Assembly (NCBI GenBank): GCA_015680685.1
Contig: MNCI01030517.1
Coordinates: forward strand, 1-25,374
DNA length: 25,374 nt
Source: Gnetum montanum
Lineage: Eukaryota > Streptophyta > Gnetopsida > Gnetales > Gnetaceae
Direction: 5' to 3'
Position numbers and translations under genes: made by a program. Of this stretch, positions 1 through 9,235 are shown piece after piece. Every line of letters begins with the position of its first letter. Position 1 is the first letter of the stretch. The notes under the pieces are model-generated. The model did no database searches, was not told the DNA's origin, and saw nothing but the letters and a program-made list of their open reading frames with translations.

Positions 1-1424
1 CACATGTATCAATTGTTGATAAGGAGGCAAAGGCTAAAGTCTCAATACTATGATGGAGCTATTTTTTGGTAAATGAACCTAACAAGATTAGTTAAGCATA
101 TTCCACCATCAACATCTAAAAGGAGGAAGAAGAAGATACTCAATCAATCTCTTTAGGGTAAGATGATCGAGACCCTAAACTGCATGAAATATATGTCAAC
201 CAAGTAACTTCACCACTAAAAGAAAATGATTGAAAAGCTTAAAGAGATAGGTGCCATTGTTGATTTTGAGTTTTTTGCTAGTGTGGAAGTTTCATTTGAC
301 ATTAAAGAGAATGATAAAGAAGTAAAGATAGTAGTGAGAAGTTCTTAGAGCTCTAAAGAGAAGGAGCAAGCTAAACCAAGTGATGTTGTGGTATCCAAGT
401 TAAAGAAGGAGGAGTCATCTATTTCACCTTATCTTGTGTTCTCTTGGTAGCATTTTAATATTTTTTCTTTTTTGTTACTTTTGTTGGTCCTACCATGACC
501 TTATCAGTTCTTGTTGTCTTGCCTTACAAAACGTCTCGATTTGTTAATTTTGGAATATGACTTAGGCACTTGTGGCAAATGAAAAAATTTAAAAATTATA
601 GAAAGCTATGTGGTTGACTTTAAATTTCCATTAATATATATCTCTAATATTATGTATATTCTACTACTCCATGATACTTAATTTTATTTGTTTCATTTAA
701 AATTCATTTATAATGCTACCTTTCTCAAATAATTTTTGACTTTCAAGTGCATATATTAATGTTTTTATTTTATAATTGGGAAAATACCTTAGCTCTAAAG
801 CTTTATATGATTTACTATTTTCTTGTAGAGATATTATTGGTTTTGTATAAGATTTTTGATGTATCATACTATCTTTATCACTGGTTTTATACTCTTTGCA
901 TTAGGCTATTGGATGTTTTATGATGCTCAATACTATTTATAATTGATTTTCTTGTTTACTTTAGTTTAGTAGGCTTACTTATGTCATTATGATTAATTAT
1001 TCTATTGTGTTACCATACCTATACTTTCTTTCCTTTATAAGAACCTATTAGTGCCTTGATAAGCCTTTTGTTTATCTTCTTATAGATTTGGAATGACAAA
1101 AAAAGGTAAGATCATTATTGTTGTTTCTTAGTAAAATTTACTTAGTTGGGATATTTGGAACATCACTATAGCTTCTTAATACATTTTTATTAGTTGGGGC
1201 ATTTGGGACATCCCTATACAAGTAATTTTGATGTTCAAATTAGTGCTATATGTGTGCTCTTTTTTATGCTTAGTTATCAACTTAATTAATGATCATTTGG
1301 TCATTTTGCATGTCATTTTGAGAGGCATAAGCTCAAGGGGAGCTTGAGTTAAGTAATCATGCTCATGCCCATGTGTTTACCTTTATTTTAGAAGTATTTG
1401 GATTGAGTTTTTATCATGTTTAAA
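1..1424 (+). other. 3' internal tail of a Ty1/copia element (non-coding or decayed)
   Basis: This stretch leads into a polypurine tract and LTR (next entries), so I read it as the region between pol and the 3' LTR of a copia element. Bases 1-450 are rich in Lys/Glu codons (for example 230-430) but every frame is broken, and I recognise no protease, integrase, RT or RNase H motif. From 450 on it is AT-rich. Two near-identical phrases, around 1145-1170 and 1195-1220 (TTAGTTGGG, ATATTTGGAACATC and GCATTTGGGACATC), form a short tandem repeat. An AAGGGGAGCTTGAG stretch at about 1335-1350 is like the extra purine runs found before SIRE/Maximus 3' LTRs. The assignment rests on context, not on a protein match. 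Confidence 0.45.
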
Positions 1425-1435
1425 TAGGGGGAGAT
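1425..1435 (+). promoter_or_regulatory. Polypurine tract of the copia element
   Basis: The sequence ATAGGGGGAGAT lies directly before the TGTCAATC that opens the LTR. A G-rich run followed by GAGATTG is the usual plus-strand priming site and LTR junction of plant Ty1/copia elements, especially the SIRE/Maximus type. It fixes the orientation (plus strand) and marks what follows as a 3' LTR. Confidence 0.65.
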
Positions 1436-2600
1436 TGTCAATCAAAATGTACCATTTGGAATGACAATGCATTGTGCTTATAGTAATCAAAATTAGTTTG
1501 TGATTCAAAGCTTGTTTTCATAAAGAGAACTTGTTCTATAAAATAACCTCTAAAGAGGTTTACTAACTTGTGGATAGATTATAATTGCAATGATGAATAT
1601 TAAACACATGTTTGAGTGATTTTCTTCTTAATAGATCAATCTATCAAACTTATAAGTCAACCAACCTTTAACTAGGTCAACCATTCCAAGTTGTAGGTAG
1701 AAATAACCAAAAAACTATGTACTCATTAGGTCAATTGCTCTTGTCATAGGTCAATCATCCCATACACAAGCCAAATCTTAGAGAAAAACAATGTGCACTT
1801 ATTAGGTTAAATGTGCCTCTAATAGGTTAACCTATTAGACCTTGAAGTCAATTGAACTTTTCATAGGTTCACCTATTGCAACATCATTAGTAAACAATAA
1901 TATTTGTGGAAAGTTACAAATGTAATCATTAGATAATCATTTATGAAAAGTTAATAAAAAGACATCATCAAATTTTCATGTAACAAGTCAAAGAAAGGAG
2001 ATCAAGGCATGTTCATCTTCAACTTTTCTTTAATGAAATACCTATGTGATTCGGGTTTGTTGATCCATGATGGGATCTTGTCAATACTTTCTATGATTAC
2101 TCCCTTATTTGCCTCTACTTAATCTTAGTGCTACATGTTTATGAATTTGATCTTTTAAGATCCATGTACATCATCCAAATCCTATAAAAATCCTTATTAT
2201 TACTCATGAGTGTGGATTCACTTTGAAGCTTGTAAGGGGAAGGATAGTAACCCATAAACCAATGTTTATGAAAGAATAGCAATAGGTAAACTATTGTTAA
2301 ATACTTTGCTTGAAGGAGAATGAAAACTATGAAAGAGAAGGCTATTACTCCTATGGGTGGACTAGGTGAAGCTAAACAACTATAAATTTGATATGTTCGT
2401 TATGTGTTTTCACATTTTGTTCATACAGTGATTTGTTGATTTACATACACTTGCTACAATTATTTAATCTATCATTGTATAAAATGTTATTAAGCTATGT
2501 TCCATAAATTCTTGTATGTTACATGAAAATAGACTAAGTGTTTTTTTAATCATCCTATTCACCAATCCTTGCCCCCTTGACGCCTACGCCCCCACACAGA
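1436..2600 (+). mobile_element. Ty1/copia 3' LTR (SIRE/Maximus-like)
   Basis: The LTR begins TGTCAATC right after the polypurine tract. It has a TATA-like TATAAAAA at 2183-2190. It ends around 2590-2610 in a C-rich segment (CCTATTCACC then runs of C), similar to the C-rich LTR ends of SIRE/Maximus copia elements. The exact 3' end is not fixed because the partner LTR lies outside the window. Bases 1630-1880 hold repeated TAGGTCAA/TAGGTTAA motifs (separate entry). No coding frame in it is convincing. Confidence 0.6.
1630..1880. repeat. Palindromic TAGGTYAACCTA motif array in the copia U3
   Basis: At least seven related motifs occur here: TAGATCAATCTA near 1632, AAGTCAACC near 1655, TAGGTCAACC near 1673, TAGGTCAATT near 1730, TAGGTCAATC near 1748, TAGGTTAA near 1804 and TAGGTTCACCTATT near 1865. 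Positions 1818-1839 form a perfect 22-bp palindrome centred on AATAGGTTAACCTATT. The array sits upstream of the TATA-like box at 2183, where U3 control sites would lie. Confidence 0.6.
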
Positions 2601-3604
2601 ACACACACACGGCCACCCCCCTCCCCCTCCTCCTATAGAGTGTTCTTTTTGAAACCACAATGATCACCAACATCATGTATTTCATAATCTAAATACAAAT
2701 TATTTCTCAATTTTTTCTAACATGATGAACTTACTAGACAAATCATGTTTCTAAGACATAAGATCATACCCCATCTACTCGTTATTAATCCCATGTACTT
2801 CAAAGTGATGGATGTGACCCAAATAATTACAAGCAAGAAAGAAGATATTAAGGAAATTCAAATTGTTAATCATAGTTTAATTCATCTCATACAAATTTAG
2901 GTAAAACCAAGTACTATGTGGTTTTTGGAATTCTATATTGAAACAATTCCATGTATTCGTTTGAATCTCAATTAGGCTTACAACTATATCTCACACATTT
3001 GAAGCCATTTTTCCAAGAGTTAGTTCATGTTTGTTGGGCTATGTGATTCAAGAGGATAAAGATGTTAATAATAGCATTTATTAGGATAGTGTATCTCATG
3101 ATATATATAGAAAAGAGTTAGATTTCATATAGGAACTATCATTTGAAGTGATGGTAAGATACTTATTTCTTGGGGCAAAGACTTGGGTTTGAGGTTGAGT
3201 GTAGCCACTCGAAGAGGTTAGTAATCCTCCCAAGACCCTACTTAGTAGGATGAATACTAAGACTCTTTAAATGATTGCATGTTTCATTAAATTCAAACTT
3301 TAAATGATATAGTAATTAAAAACTTCAATGAAATATGCAATCATTTAATGAATAGACTAGTCATTCTAATAGATTTACTTGTGGAATACAATTATATGGT
3401 TAAGTGTAACTGAGGCATATGATTTTTATTATTTGAATTTGCTCTAAAAGTGTCTCCAAGTGTCTCCATTATGGCCCACTCTAACCAACAGTGATGAATG
3501 ATACTTAGGACAAATGTATCAATTCTGGTAAAATAAACAAGCCAATGCAATAGTTAAAACTAAGGGAGTCTCTGTGCCATACTCAATAGAGGGAGGAAAT
3601 GGAA
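2601..3604. other. Unassigned AT-rich DNA
   Basis: I find no coding frame, LTR boundary or RNA gene that I can support here. Bases 2570-2635 are an unusually C-rich pocket at the presumed end of the copia LTR. The only clear structure is the foldback at 3267-3348, listed separately. Bases 3500-3604 may contain the decayed coding end that precedes repeat copy A, but the frame is broken. Confidence 0.4.
3267..3348. repeat. 22-nt inverted repeat (foldback)
   Basis: The arm at 3267-3288 and the arm at 3327-3348 are reverse complements over all 22 positions apart from one, which would be a G:U wobble in plus-strand RNA. The loop is 38 nt and very AT-rich. The stem carries TGATTGCAT and ATGCAATCA. 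It could be a decayed MITE end pair or a small-RNA hairpin; nothing else identifies it. Confidence 0.6.
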
Positions 3605-3920
3605 AAGAAGATAAGGACAGAAGAGGAAAAACTTCATGTGCTCCTAAATAGATATCAATTCTAGACAACTAACAACAAAGGGAAGAAGCTAATGGAAGAG
3701 CCACCACCACCTGAAATACAAACTACATCAAGCCACTTCAGATTTTATTTTTGTTTTGTCATGTAACTATGTCATTTTTGTACACACCATTGTAGCACTC
3801 AAAATCAATCAGTAGTTAGCATCAGTTAATAATCCCATCATTCCCAATTTTTTGTAAAGAAAGCTAGGTCCTATCCTGTTAAGTTGGGGACAAGTTTTTA
3901 CTCAAGCATTGGTTGGCTAC
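3605..3920 (+). repeat. Copy A of the Athila-like 3' end (direct repeat of 5905-6205)
   Basis: This matches 5905-6205 in order. Shared blocks include a Lys/Glu-rich end of a coding frame, TGCTCCTAAATA followed by a GTATCAATT/ATATCAATT block, AAGGGGAAGAA/AAGGGAAGAA, GAACCACC/GAGCCACC, a TTTTGTTTTTC/TTTTTGTTTTG run, a CCATTGTGGCA/CCATTGTAGCA block, CCCAATTTT, and a final ACTCAAG. In the second copy this segment lies directly before the LTR at 6222, so it is the end of the 3' coding region plus 3' UTR of the same family. In copy A the similarity stops at about 3915 and no LTR follows directly, so the copy is broken there. Confidence 0.65.
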
Positions 3921-4447
3921 GTAGATGCAACCCTGTCAAGGTAGATACCTCAATGCATCTATTTGCAAAAAAGTTAATTTTNCTATAGTCTAATTTATCC
4001 TAATACATGTGACCATTACCACTTCCCGAACACATCTTGAACTTTGTGCAAACACTACTAGGCTATCAAACACTAATCATTTCTGAGCTACCAAGTGTTA
4101 GACATATGCTCGAAAGGGTCATGCTTGTGTAACTTAACGATTTTCTTAATTGATCAGAATTAATTGTTGCCAAAATAACATTAATGTAAATTTCATGACA
4201 TATAAATGGATAAGAAAAAAATCTAGAGTGCTGCAAGGAATAGATCAAAGAGCTCATCATTATTGCCAACACAATGATGTGCTCAGGTACATCAATGCTT
4301 GAATAAAGATCCGTTCACACTTAGACCTCCTGCTGTGGGCACTTGGAAAATATTCTAACTTTTGAATGGACAAACTGCAAGATTTTTGCTACTAACTGCT
4401 AAAAAATTACTTCTAATTGTGCACTTGGGGGCTAGATTTAAAGACCT
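3921..4447. other. Unassigned; contains an N at 3982
   Basis: No convincing gene. Short open frames on both strands (for example 4066-4272 minus and 4362-4568 plus) show no recognisable motif and look like chance. Position 3982 is an ambiguous base (N). If 4448-4540 is the start of copy A's LTR, this stretch would be a later insertion between its 3' UTR and LTR. Confidence 0.35.
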
Positions 4448-4540
4448 GAGAGTAACCCTACGATATCAAATGTACGATATCGCATCTTGGATTGCGATAT
4501 CATGTACCCAATATCGTAGCCACCCTGATATCGAAGTGAT
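4448..4540 (+). repeat. LTR U3 fragment with GATATC array
   Basis: Starts TGAGAGTAACCCTACGATATC, which resembles TGAGACGTAGTCCGACGCGATATC at 23681 in the young Athila-like LTR. GATATC or a one-base variant recurs at about 4462, 4476, 4496, 4510 and 4527, with spacing of 14-20 bp, like the array at 23696-23757. It is preceded by CTTGGGGGCT, a possible decayed polypurine tract. Similarity fades before any TATA box, so it is a fragment at best. Chance resemblance of a simple palindrome remains possible. Confidence 0.45.
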
Positions 4541-4551
4541 GAAAAACATGA

Positions 4552-5904
4552 TTTATCAATCACCATGATGTAGTAAGAGCCACAAAAGTCATTACATATC
4601 ATATTAAAGAATCCTTTAATGTACCTGTTGTGCGACCAATTGATATTTCTAGAGCCAAAGATGCTCAAATGATAGTTGGTAGCTCTATGACTCCTAAAGA
4701 ACATGAAGATGTGTTAGATAAACTATTGCAGATAGGACAAGTTATGAAAAATCTATTTGATGTTCCTAGTGATATCACTATAACACAATTTGAATTAATA
4801 GCTACCAAAGAAAAATTAATCATGGCCAAAGCTAGGGTAGAACATGCTAAGAATGAGCTTTGTCGATTACAAGAAGAGCTTGTAGCCCTAAGAACCAAAA
4901 GGAGAGATCTAACTCAGTTCATAACACTAGACCAAATAGCATAATTCAAAACTAAGCAAATCAATTTCCTTCTTAAGAACAATAAAGATATATCAAATGA
5001 GAAAGAAAAGCTAGTATGAAATACTTCAATAGCTAAAGCCTAATCATATGCCCATGCCAAAGCACTTGCTACCTTACAAGAAGAAAATAAACAACTTGTT
5101 GCAAACAACATAAGGTTGATCATAATAGAAAAGTAGAAAAACACTCTAGAAGAAAGCATCCATTAGTTGATAGAGCTACTGATGAGGGTCAACCAAGATA
5201 TGAATTTCCTCATAAGAAAAAATAGAATACTTTCTATGAAGAAGGTAGGTGCCATTAGATAGAAATTAGCTACCAAAGTTAGTACATGGGAAAATGAGGC
5301 CAAGTAACATGAAAGGATCAAAGAACACTTTTGAGACCAAGTGGGCATGTACAAATAGATAAATGAGAAAGAGATCTAAATAGAAAAGGCCAAAATTAGT
5401 TTAGTTGAAACACAAAATCCTGATTGGTAATCTATCTTGGATAGCATGGCCCAAACCTATCAAGAAGAAGTAAAATATAAAAACCTATAGATATAAGACT
5501 TAAAAGAATACATGGCATTAGCAAACATCTGATATGCTAATTTGGCCATGTTAATAGTAGAAAGGGCTAGAAATGAACTAGAATAGCAAGTAGTAGCCAC
5601 TTATGCTTTATATGAGAAGGAGTTTGTAGATAGAAAAGGTGCTCTACAAAAACTTCACGTAGTAAACTCAAAACTAGAAACAGTTAAGGTCAGCTACCAA
5701 GGGCAAAAGGATGTACTAGCAAATCTAGCTAGATGATTAATGGACTATCATGAACTTAGAGAAAAGGATAGAGATTTTGAAGAAAAGCAACAATAGTTTA
5801 CAGCATGGTATGTTAAAGCCAATTAGATGTTTCCATAACTGCCATATCCATGGAACATGCTAAATCCATCAAACATTGGTTCATCAACATGGATGGTCCA
5901 TCAT
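4552..5904 (+). pseudogene. Decayed coiled-coil ORF in the 3' part of an Athila-like element
   Basis: One plus-strand frame can be followed for about 450 codons without any frameshift, from 4552 (just after a TGA) to about 5904, where a frame change occurs. It is rich in Lys, Glu, Leu and Ala with heptad-like spacing, for example the stretch coded at 4795-4920, so a long coiled coil is the likely fold. I see no transmembrane segment, zinc finger or enzyme motif. It lies between the expected end of pol and the 3' LTR at 6222. That is the position of the env-like third ORF in Athila/Calypso elements, but I see no similarity to an envelope protein. The frame has 19 stop codons between 4942 and 5838 (8 TAG, 7 TAA, 4 TGA). 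Most can be reached by one C-to-T change from CAG, CAA or CGA. Its last codons are also found in copy A at 3605-3700. True start unknown. Confidence 0.6.
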
Positions 5905-6221
5905 TGAAGATGAAAGAAGAGAAGTTGTAGGTGCTCCTAAATAAGTATCAATTTAAAAAGCCTAATAATAAGGGGAAGAAACATATGAAAGAACCACCTC
6001 TACCCAGAACAACATAAGGCCACATTCAACCTTGCTAGATTTTGTTTTTCATTCTTTGTCAAAATTTTCATGTCATGTGCTCATTTTTCTAAATTCCATT
6101 GTGGCATTAGAGCATAATGTATATAGAGTTAGTGTCATGTAGATCTACCTCCCAATTTTGTAAGGAACTCTGTACTCTTTTTTTTAACTCAAGGATGAGT
6201 TTTCAATCAATCATGGGGGTA
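5905..6221 (+). other. 3' UTR and polypurine tract before the old Athila-like LTR
   Basis: This segment holds the last codons of the coiled-coil ORF (in a shifted frame, ending at a TAA near 6018) and then a T-rich non-coding tail matching copy A. It ends in ATCATGGGGGTA at about 6211-6221, a G-rich tract directly before the LTR start TGATAAATCC. The tract marks the following LTR as a 3' LTR. Confidence 0.55.
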
Positions 6222-7102
6222 TGATAAATCCAAAAATTTTGAGTCAATGATATTGTGTTTATGATGTCATAGATACATTATCATATCTCACCATATCTGA
6301 TCGTATAAATGATATCATAGGATGCATGCTAGCCTATATAAGTAACACTTGGGTGCATGAGTCTGCAATAGATTTAATAGGTTAGTAAAAGAAATCTTTT
6401 AGTTTATTTTCTTGAATTTAGTACTTAGTAGTGTGTCCCTACAATGTGATGTTAAGTGATTAAATAGAGTTTGTGTTCAAGTGTGATGTACTTGGATGCA
6501 TTACATAACCAGAAATAAAGATCATGATTACTTTCCATCATTACAACAACACTTAGTTTTATTTCTATTTTATTTCTATTTTTAATTAGTTTACTATCTT
6601 ACTATTTTCATAGTTAATGTTTACAATTTCTTACAATTTACTTTTAATGTCATTAAGTAGAATGGGTAGGACTAATCTTGAGCACGTAAGTGTAACTACT
6701 TGGTAATCTAGTAGTACTATCACTTGGTACACCTAGTAGTGTAGTACTCGGTAATCCTAGTAGTAGTTGCACAAAGTCCAAGGTGTGACCAAAAGATCAA
6801 GACCGACTACTCATCGCATAGACTAGTTTAGATTTGTTTTTCTAATACTTACATTTAGAAACTTTTACCTCCACTTCATGTTTATTAGGAGTAGAATGGC
6901 CAATACAACATCAATATCATATACCTCATCATGAGTTAAACCATATGCATTGATTTTACTAACTTATGTCAGAAGACAATGATCATGAATGCTAGTCAAT
7001 TACTAGTATAATCACATTGCCTTATCTGTAGAGTTTGTCTGGGATTATGCATGAACACTCATATCTCGTATGGTTGAGTGTTGGATACTTCACTACTTAT
7101 CA
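6222..7102 (+). mobile_element. Old Athila-like 3' LTR (related to 23678-24649)
   Basis: About 880 bp that align in order with the LTR at 23678-24649. Both have a GATATC-rich 5' part, a TATA box (TATATAAG at 6335-6342, TATAAATA at 23774-23781) and an AATAAA about 178 bp further on (6514 and 23951). Both then have the same TACTTGGA...CAATAAAGATC...GATTACTT block, repeated CTTGGTA-n-CTAGT units, CTCATCGCA, and GTATGGTTGAGTGT near the end. The end is at ATCA (7101-7102), matching ATCA at 24649. No primer site follows, which fits a 3' LTR. Most CpGs of the younger copy are TG or CA here, so this copy is much older. Confidence 0.75.
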
Positions 7103-7111
7103 CTCTTCTAA

Positions 7112-7309
7112 CTACAAATGCTTCTTAAGTGCCTTCAGCCAACTTGCATAAGCATTGGTGTCATCTATGCCATCAAAAGTCTTCAACTCCACATATGGAA
7201 GCTTGGCAGCATTTCGGACTACTCTAGCAAGTATTTCCTTATCTTCCTCATCAAGCTTTGTTGGAGAAGAAATATTTAACACCATTAGAATCCTTGGATT
7301 TCTCATCAA
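7112..7309 (-). pseudogene. N-terminal part of a Ty3-type Gag, truncated
   Basis: Minus-strand frame ending in a TAG at 7112. The C-terminal half reads VELKTFDGIDDTNAYASWL, which fits the start of the retrotransposon Gag domain (pattern: VExxxFDGxxDpxAYxxWL) found in Ty3/gypsy elements, including chromoviruses. It lies downstream of a minus-strand tRNA-Met primer site (7653-7664) and LTR (7669-8654), as expected for gag. The open part starts late: the 340 bp upstream to the primer site contain stops in all frames, so the original gag start is lost or lies in that stretch. The frame ends within 10 bp of the old LTR end at 7102, so the rest was probably displaced by that insertion. Homology is judged by motif only. 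Confidence 0.55.
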
Positions 7310-7652
7310 AAAGAATAGAATTTCCTCTAATTGGAATCCTTTGCTAATAGTTTCCTACACTCCTTGGATTATTCTTCCTCTTCATCCACTCTATCTCCAC
7401 CTAGTTATGAAACTTCTCCATCTAAGTGTGCATGCTTTTCACCTCTATGTGTCGGACTATGACTAGGATCAACATTTCTATTACCTATGCACTGATTTCA
7501 TCTATTCAAGAAACCATCATCTAAAAGGTATACTTCATGCTCTCCATGTCTCAATTCATGGTTTACACTTGTTTCTTCTTAAGTGCCATCTAAATTTGAT
7601 AAAATTCTCAACCAATTTCCAAGCAATAATCAACACAAAACTCCAAATCGAA

Positions 7653-7664
7653 GCTTTGATACCA
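7653..7664 (-). promoter_or_regulatory. Primer binding site, initiator tRNA-Met type
   Basis: The minus strand reads TGGTATCAAAGC, one base different from the canonical TGGTATCAGAGC that pairs with the 3' end of plant initiator tRNA-Met. It is separated by 4 bases from an LTR end reading CTAGCA on the minus strand. It fixes the orientation of this element and the inner edge of its LTR. Confidence 0.75.
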
Positions 7665-7668
7665 ATAA

Positions 7669-8654
7669 TGCTAGTAGTTTTACCCCATTAATTAATCATT
7701 AATTAATCATCTTCAAACCACTAAATCCAAATATTATGCAAGATAAAATGTTTTTCTAGAAAACAAGAAAACTAGCTATCTTAAATTATTTTATTAGAAT
7801 ATTTCAATATAATGAATCCTAAATCCATGGATCTAACACACTCTCATACACTCATACTATTGTAGAGCTTGAGGCTCTACAATCTCACAAGATTGACCTC
7901 AATGTAAGGCTTAATCCTCAAATCAGATCTCACACATAGATCAATAATCCAACCTAAGAGGCAAAGAGTTTTGGCCAAGATCATATACAAACTTAACTCT
8001 AGAGATACATCCACACACATGCAATCCCTCTCCTAGCTCTCTTCTCACTTGTCTCAAGGTCTTGGAATGTCTCCTCCCTATCATAAGCTTTGCACAAGCT
8101 CTCCTTGGTTTTCTCTTGCTTTCTCTTTTTCTCCTACTAGGCATGGATACAAAACATGATTATAAAGATCCAAAACCCTTGGAATCTTTTTCAAATGATC
8201 CTTTAAATGTTTCCCACATGGATCTTCTTTTCCTAGATGTTTTCCATTGAATTTGCCATGTCGGAGCTTCACCAGATTGAACAAGACATCTCTTAGTATT
8301 TTTGAATGTCTTCTTATCAATTTGAATGTTGGAAAGACATCTCTTAGAAGGGAAAGATGTCTCCCTTAAGGACAAGACATTTTCCAAGTGGCCAAGATCT
8401 CTTGCCAATACCCAAGACATCTCCCCTACATTCAAGATGTCTTGTGCAAGACATCTCCTCATCTACAAGATGCCTCCTTTGATAGCACTACACTTCAGTT
8501 GAGACATCTTCTTTGAATCTAAGACATCTCTTATTAAACCTCAAGTCTTAGCCAAGATGTCTCGTGGACTTCCAAAACATCTTCCTAGAGTTGAAAACCT
8601 ACAAAAATAACTTGTAGGAAAAAGTACAAGGGAGTTAGAAGAAGTGTCCCTACA
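7669..8654 (-). mobile_element. 5' LTR of a minus-strand Ty3-like element
   Basis: Inner edge at 7669 (TGCTAG on plus, CTAGCA on minus) is set by the primer site. The outer edge is proposed at 8654, where the minus strand begins TGTAGGGACAC; this edge is inferred from the TG...CA rule because the partner LTR is not in the window. Length would be 986 bp. On the minus strand the order is U3 with an AAGACATCTC/GAGATGTCTT array (8281-8585), then a weak TATA-like TTTATAAT near 8160, then R/U5. Short open frames on both strands in 7941-8462 are by-products of the repeats. Confidence 0.6.
8281..8585. repeat. AAGACATCTC motif array, both orientations
   Basis: About twelve copies of AAGACATCTC or its reverse complement GAGATGTCTT, spaced 12-45 bp and interleaved with unrelated bases. 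Clear copies are near 8283, 8333, 8413, 8446, 8500 and 8521 in one orientation and near 8363, 8432 and 8551 in the other. At 8431-8455 the two orientations lie face to face (CAAGATGTCTTGTGCAAGAC). The array occupies the U3 of the minus-strand LTR. Confidence 0.7.
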
Positions 8655-9015
8655 CCAAGAAGCATTGTAAGTTTTTATCTAATGTTTAATTAATCCATGA
8701 ATTAGAAGCTTTGTAATAGAGAAATATTCTAGTGAGAATACCCAATAAAGTCATATTGTGAAAAACTATTGAAGATATGCATGAATTCCTTAAATATAGT
8801 AAAAAAGTATTGGAGATGTGCATGAAGTCCTTAAATGCAGTCTAATTAAACTTAATAGTAAGGTTAATGTACTAAGAAGAAGAATTTTTTATCATTCTGC
8901 ATAACTTAATTAGAGTAAAGAGCATCAAGGCTTTTTGAGAGTTGAAGGCTAAAGAAATAAACTTAAGAATGTTCTATTCGTGTTCTCTTTATATTCCTTT
9001 GGACTTTCTCTCTTT
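8655..9015. repeat. AT-rich flank with a 40-bp tandem duplication at 8761-8841
   Basis: Bases 8761-8800 and 8801-8841 are an imperfect tandem duplication. Both units contain the order ATTG, AAGATATG or GAGATGTG, CATGAA, TCCTTAAAT, and A/CAGT. Nothing else is recognisable in this flank, which would be the target DNA outside the minus-strand LTR. Confidence 0.5.
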
Positions 9016-9235
9016 AGATCATTATCAACAAGGAGGTGTTAGCCTAGTAGTAAGACATTTGATTTAAAAGCTCCAAGTCATGGGTTCGATTCCAGCTGGA
9101 AATGTTGCGTTATATAAAGTTTTAATTAAACTATATGTTTTGGGATGTACCTATATGTCATTTATTTTGGATTCCAATATCCACCAGCTCCCCAGCCCCC
9201 CAACCCTCCTTCATCCCCTCTCTAGATCTTTATCA
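9016..9235 (+). mobile_element. tRNA-derived SINE with target-site duplication
   Basis: Contains an RNA polymerase III A box, TAGCCTAGTAG (9040-9050), and a perfect B box, GGTTCGATTCC (9083-9093), 32 bp apart, the promoter layout of tRNA-derived SINEs. Downstream is a non-tRNA body ending in a C-rich stretch. Flanking copies AGATCATTATCA (9016-9027) and AGATCTTTATCA (9224-9235) match at 11 of 12 bases and look like the target-site duplication, giving a body of about 196 bp. There is no poly(A) tail. The A-box surroundings resemble the plant Au-like SINE heads, but family membership needs a search. Confidence 0.7.

Noticed and set aside
4552-5904. TAG and TAA occur at many positions where Gln would fit, suggesting a reassigned genetic code as in ciliates or some ulvophyte algae.
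   Set aside because: TGA stops occur in the same frames, other elements in the window also decay by C-to-T changes, and all recognisable elements are of seed plant type. Deamination explains the pattern.
7941-8462. Several 60-100 codon frames on both strands.
   Set aside because: They fall inside the minus-strand LTR and its motif array and overlap each other on opposite strands.
8281-8585. A CRISPR-like or satellite array.
   Set aside because: Spacing is irregular, motifs are short, degenerate and in both orientations, and the array sits inside a plant LTR.
9040-9093. A tRNA gene, because A and B boxes are present.
   Set aside because: There is no matching acceptor stem and no full cloverleaf, and a 3' body with flanking target duplication shows a SINE.
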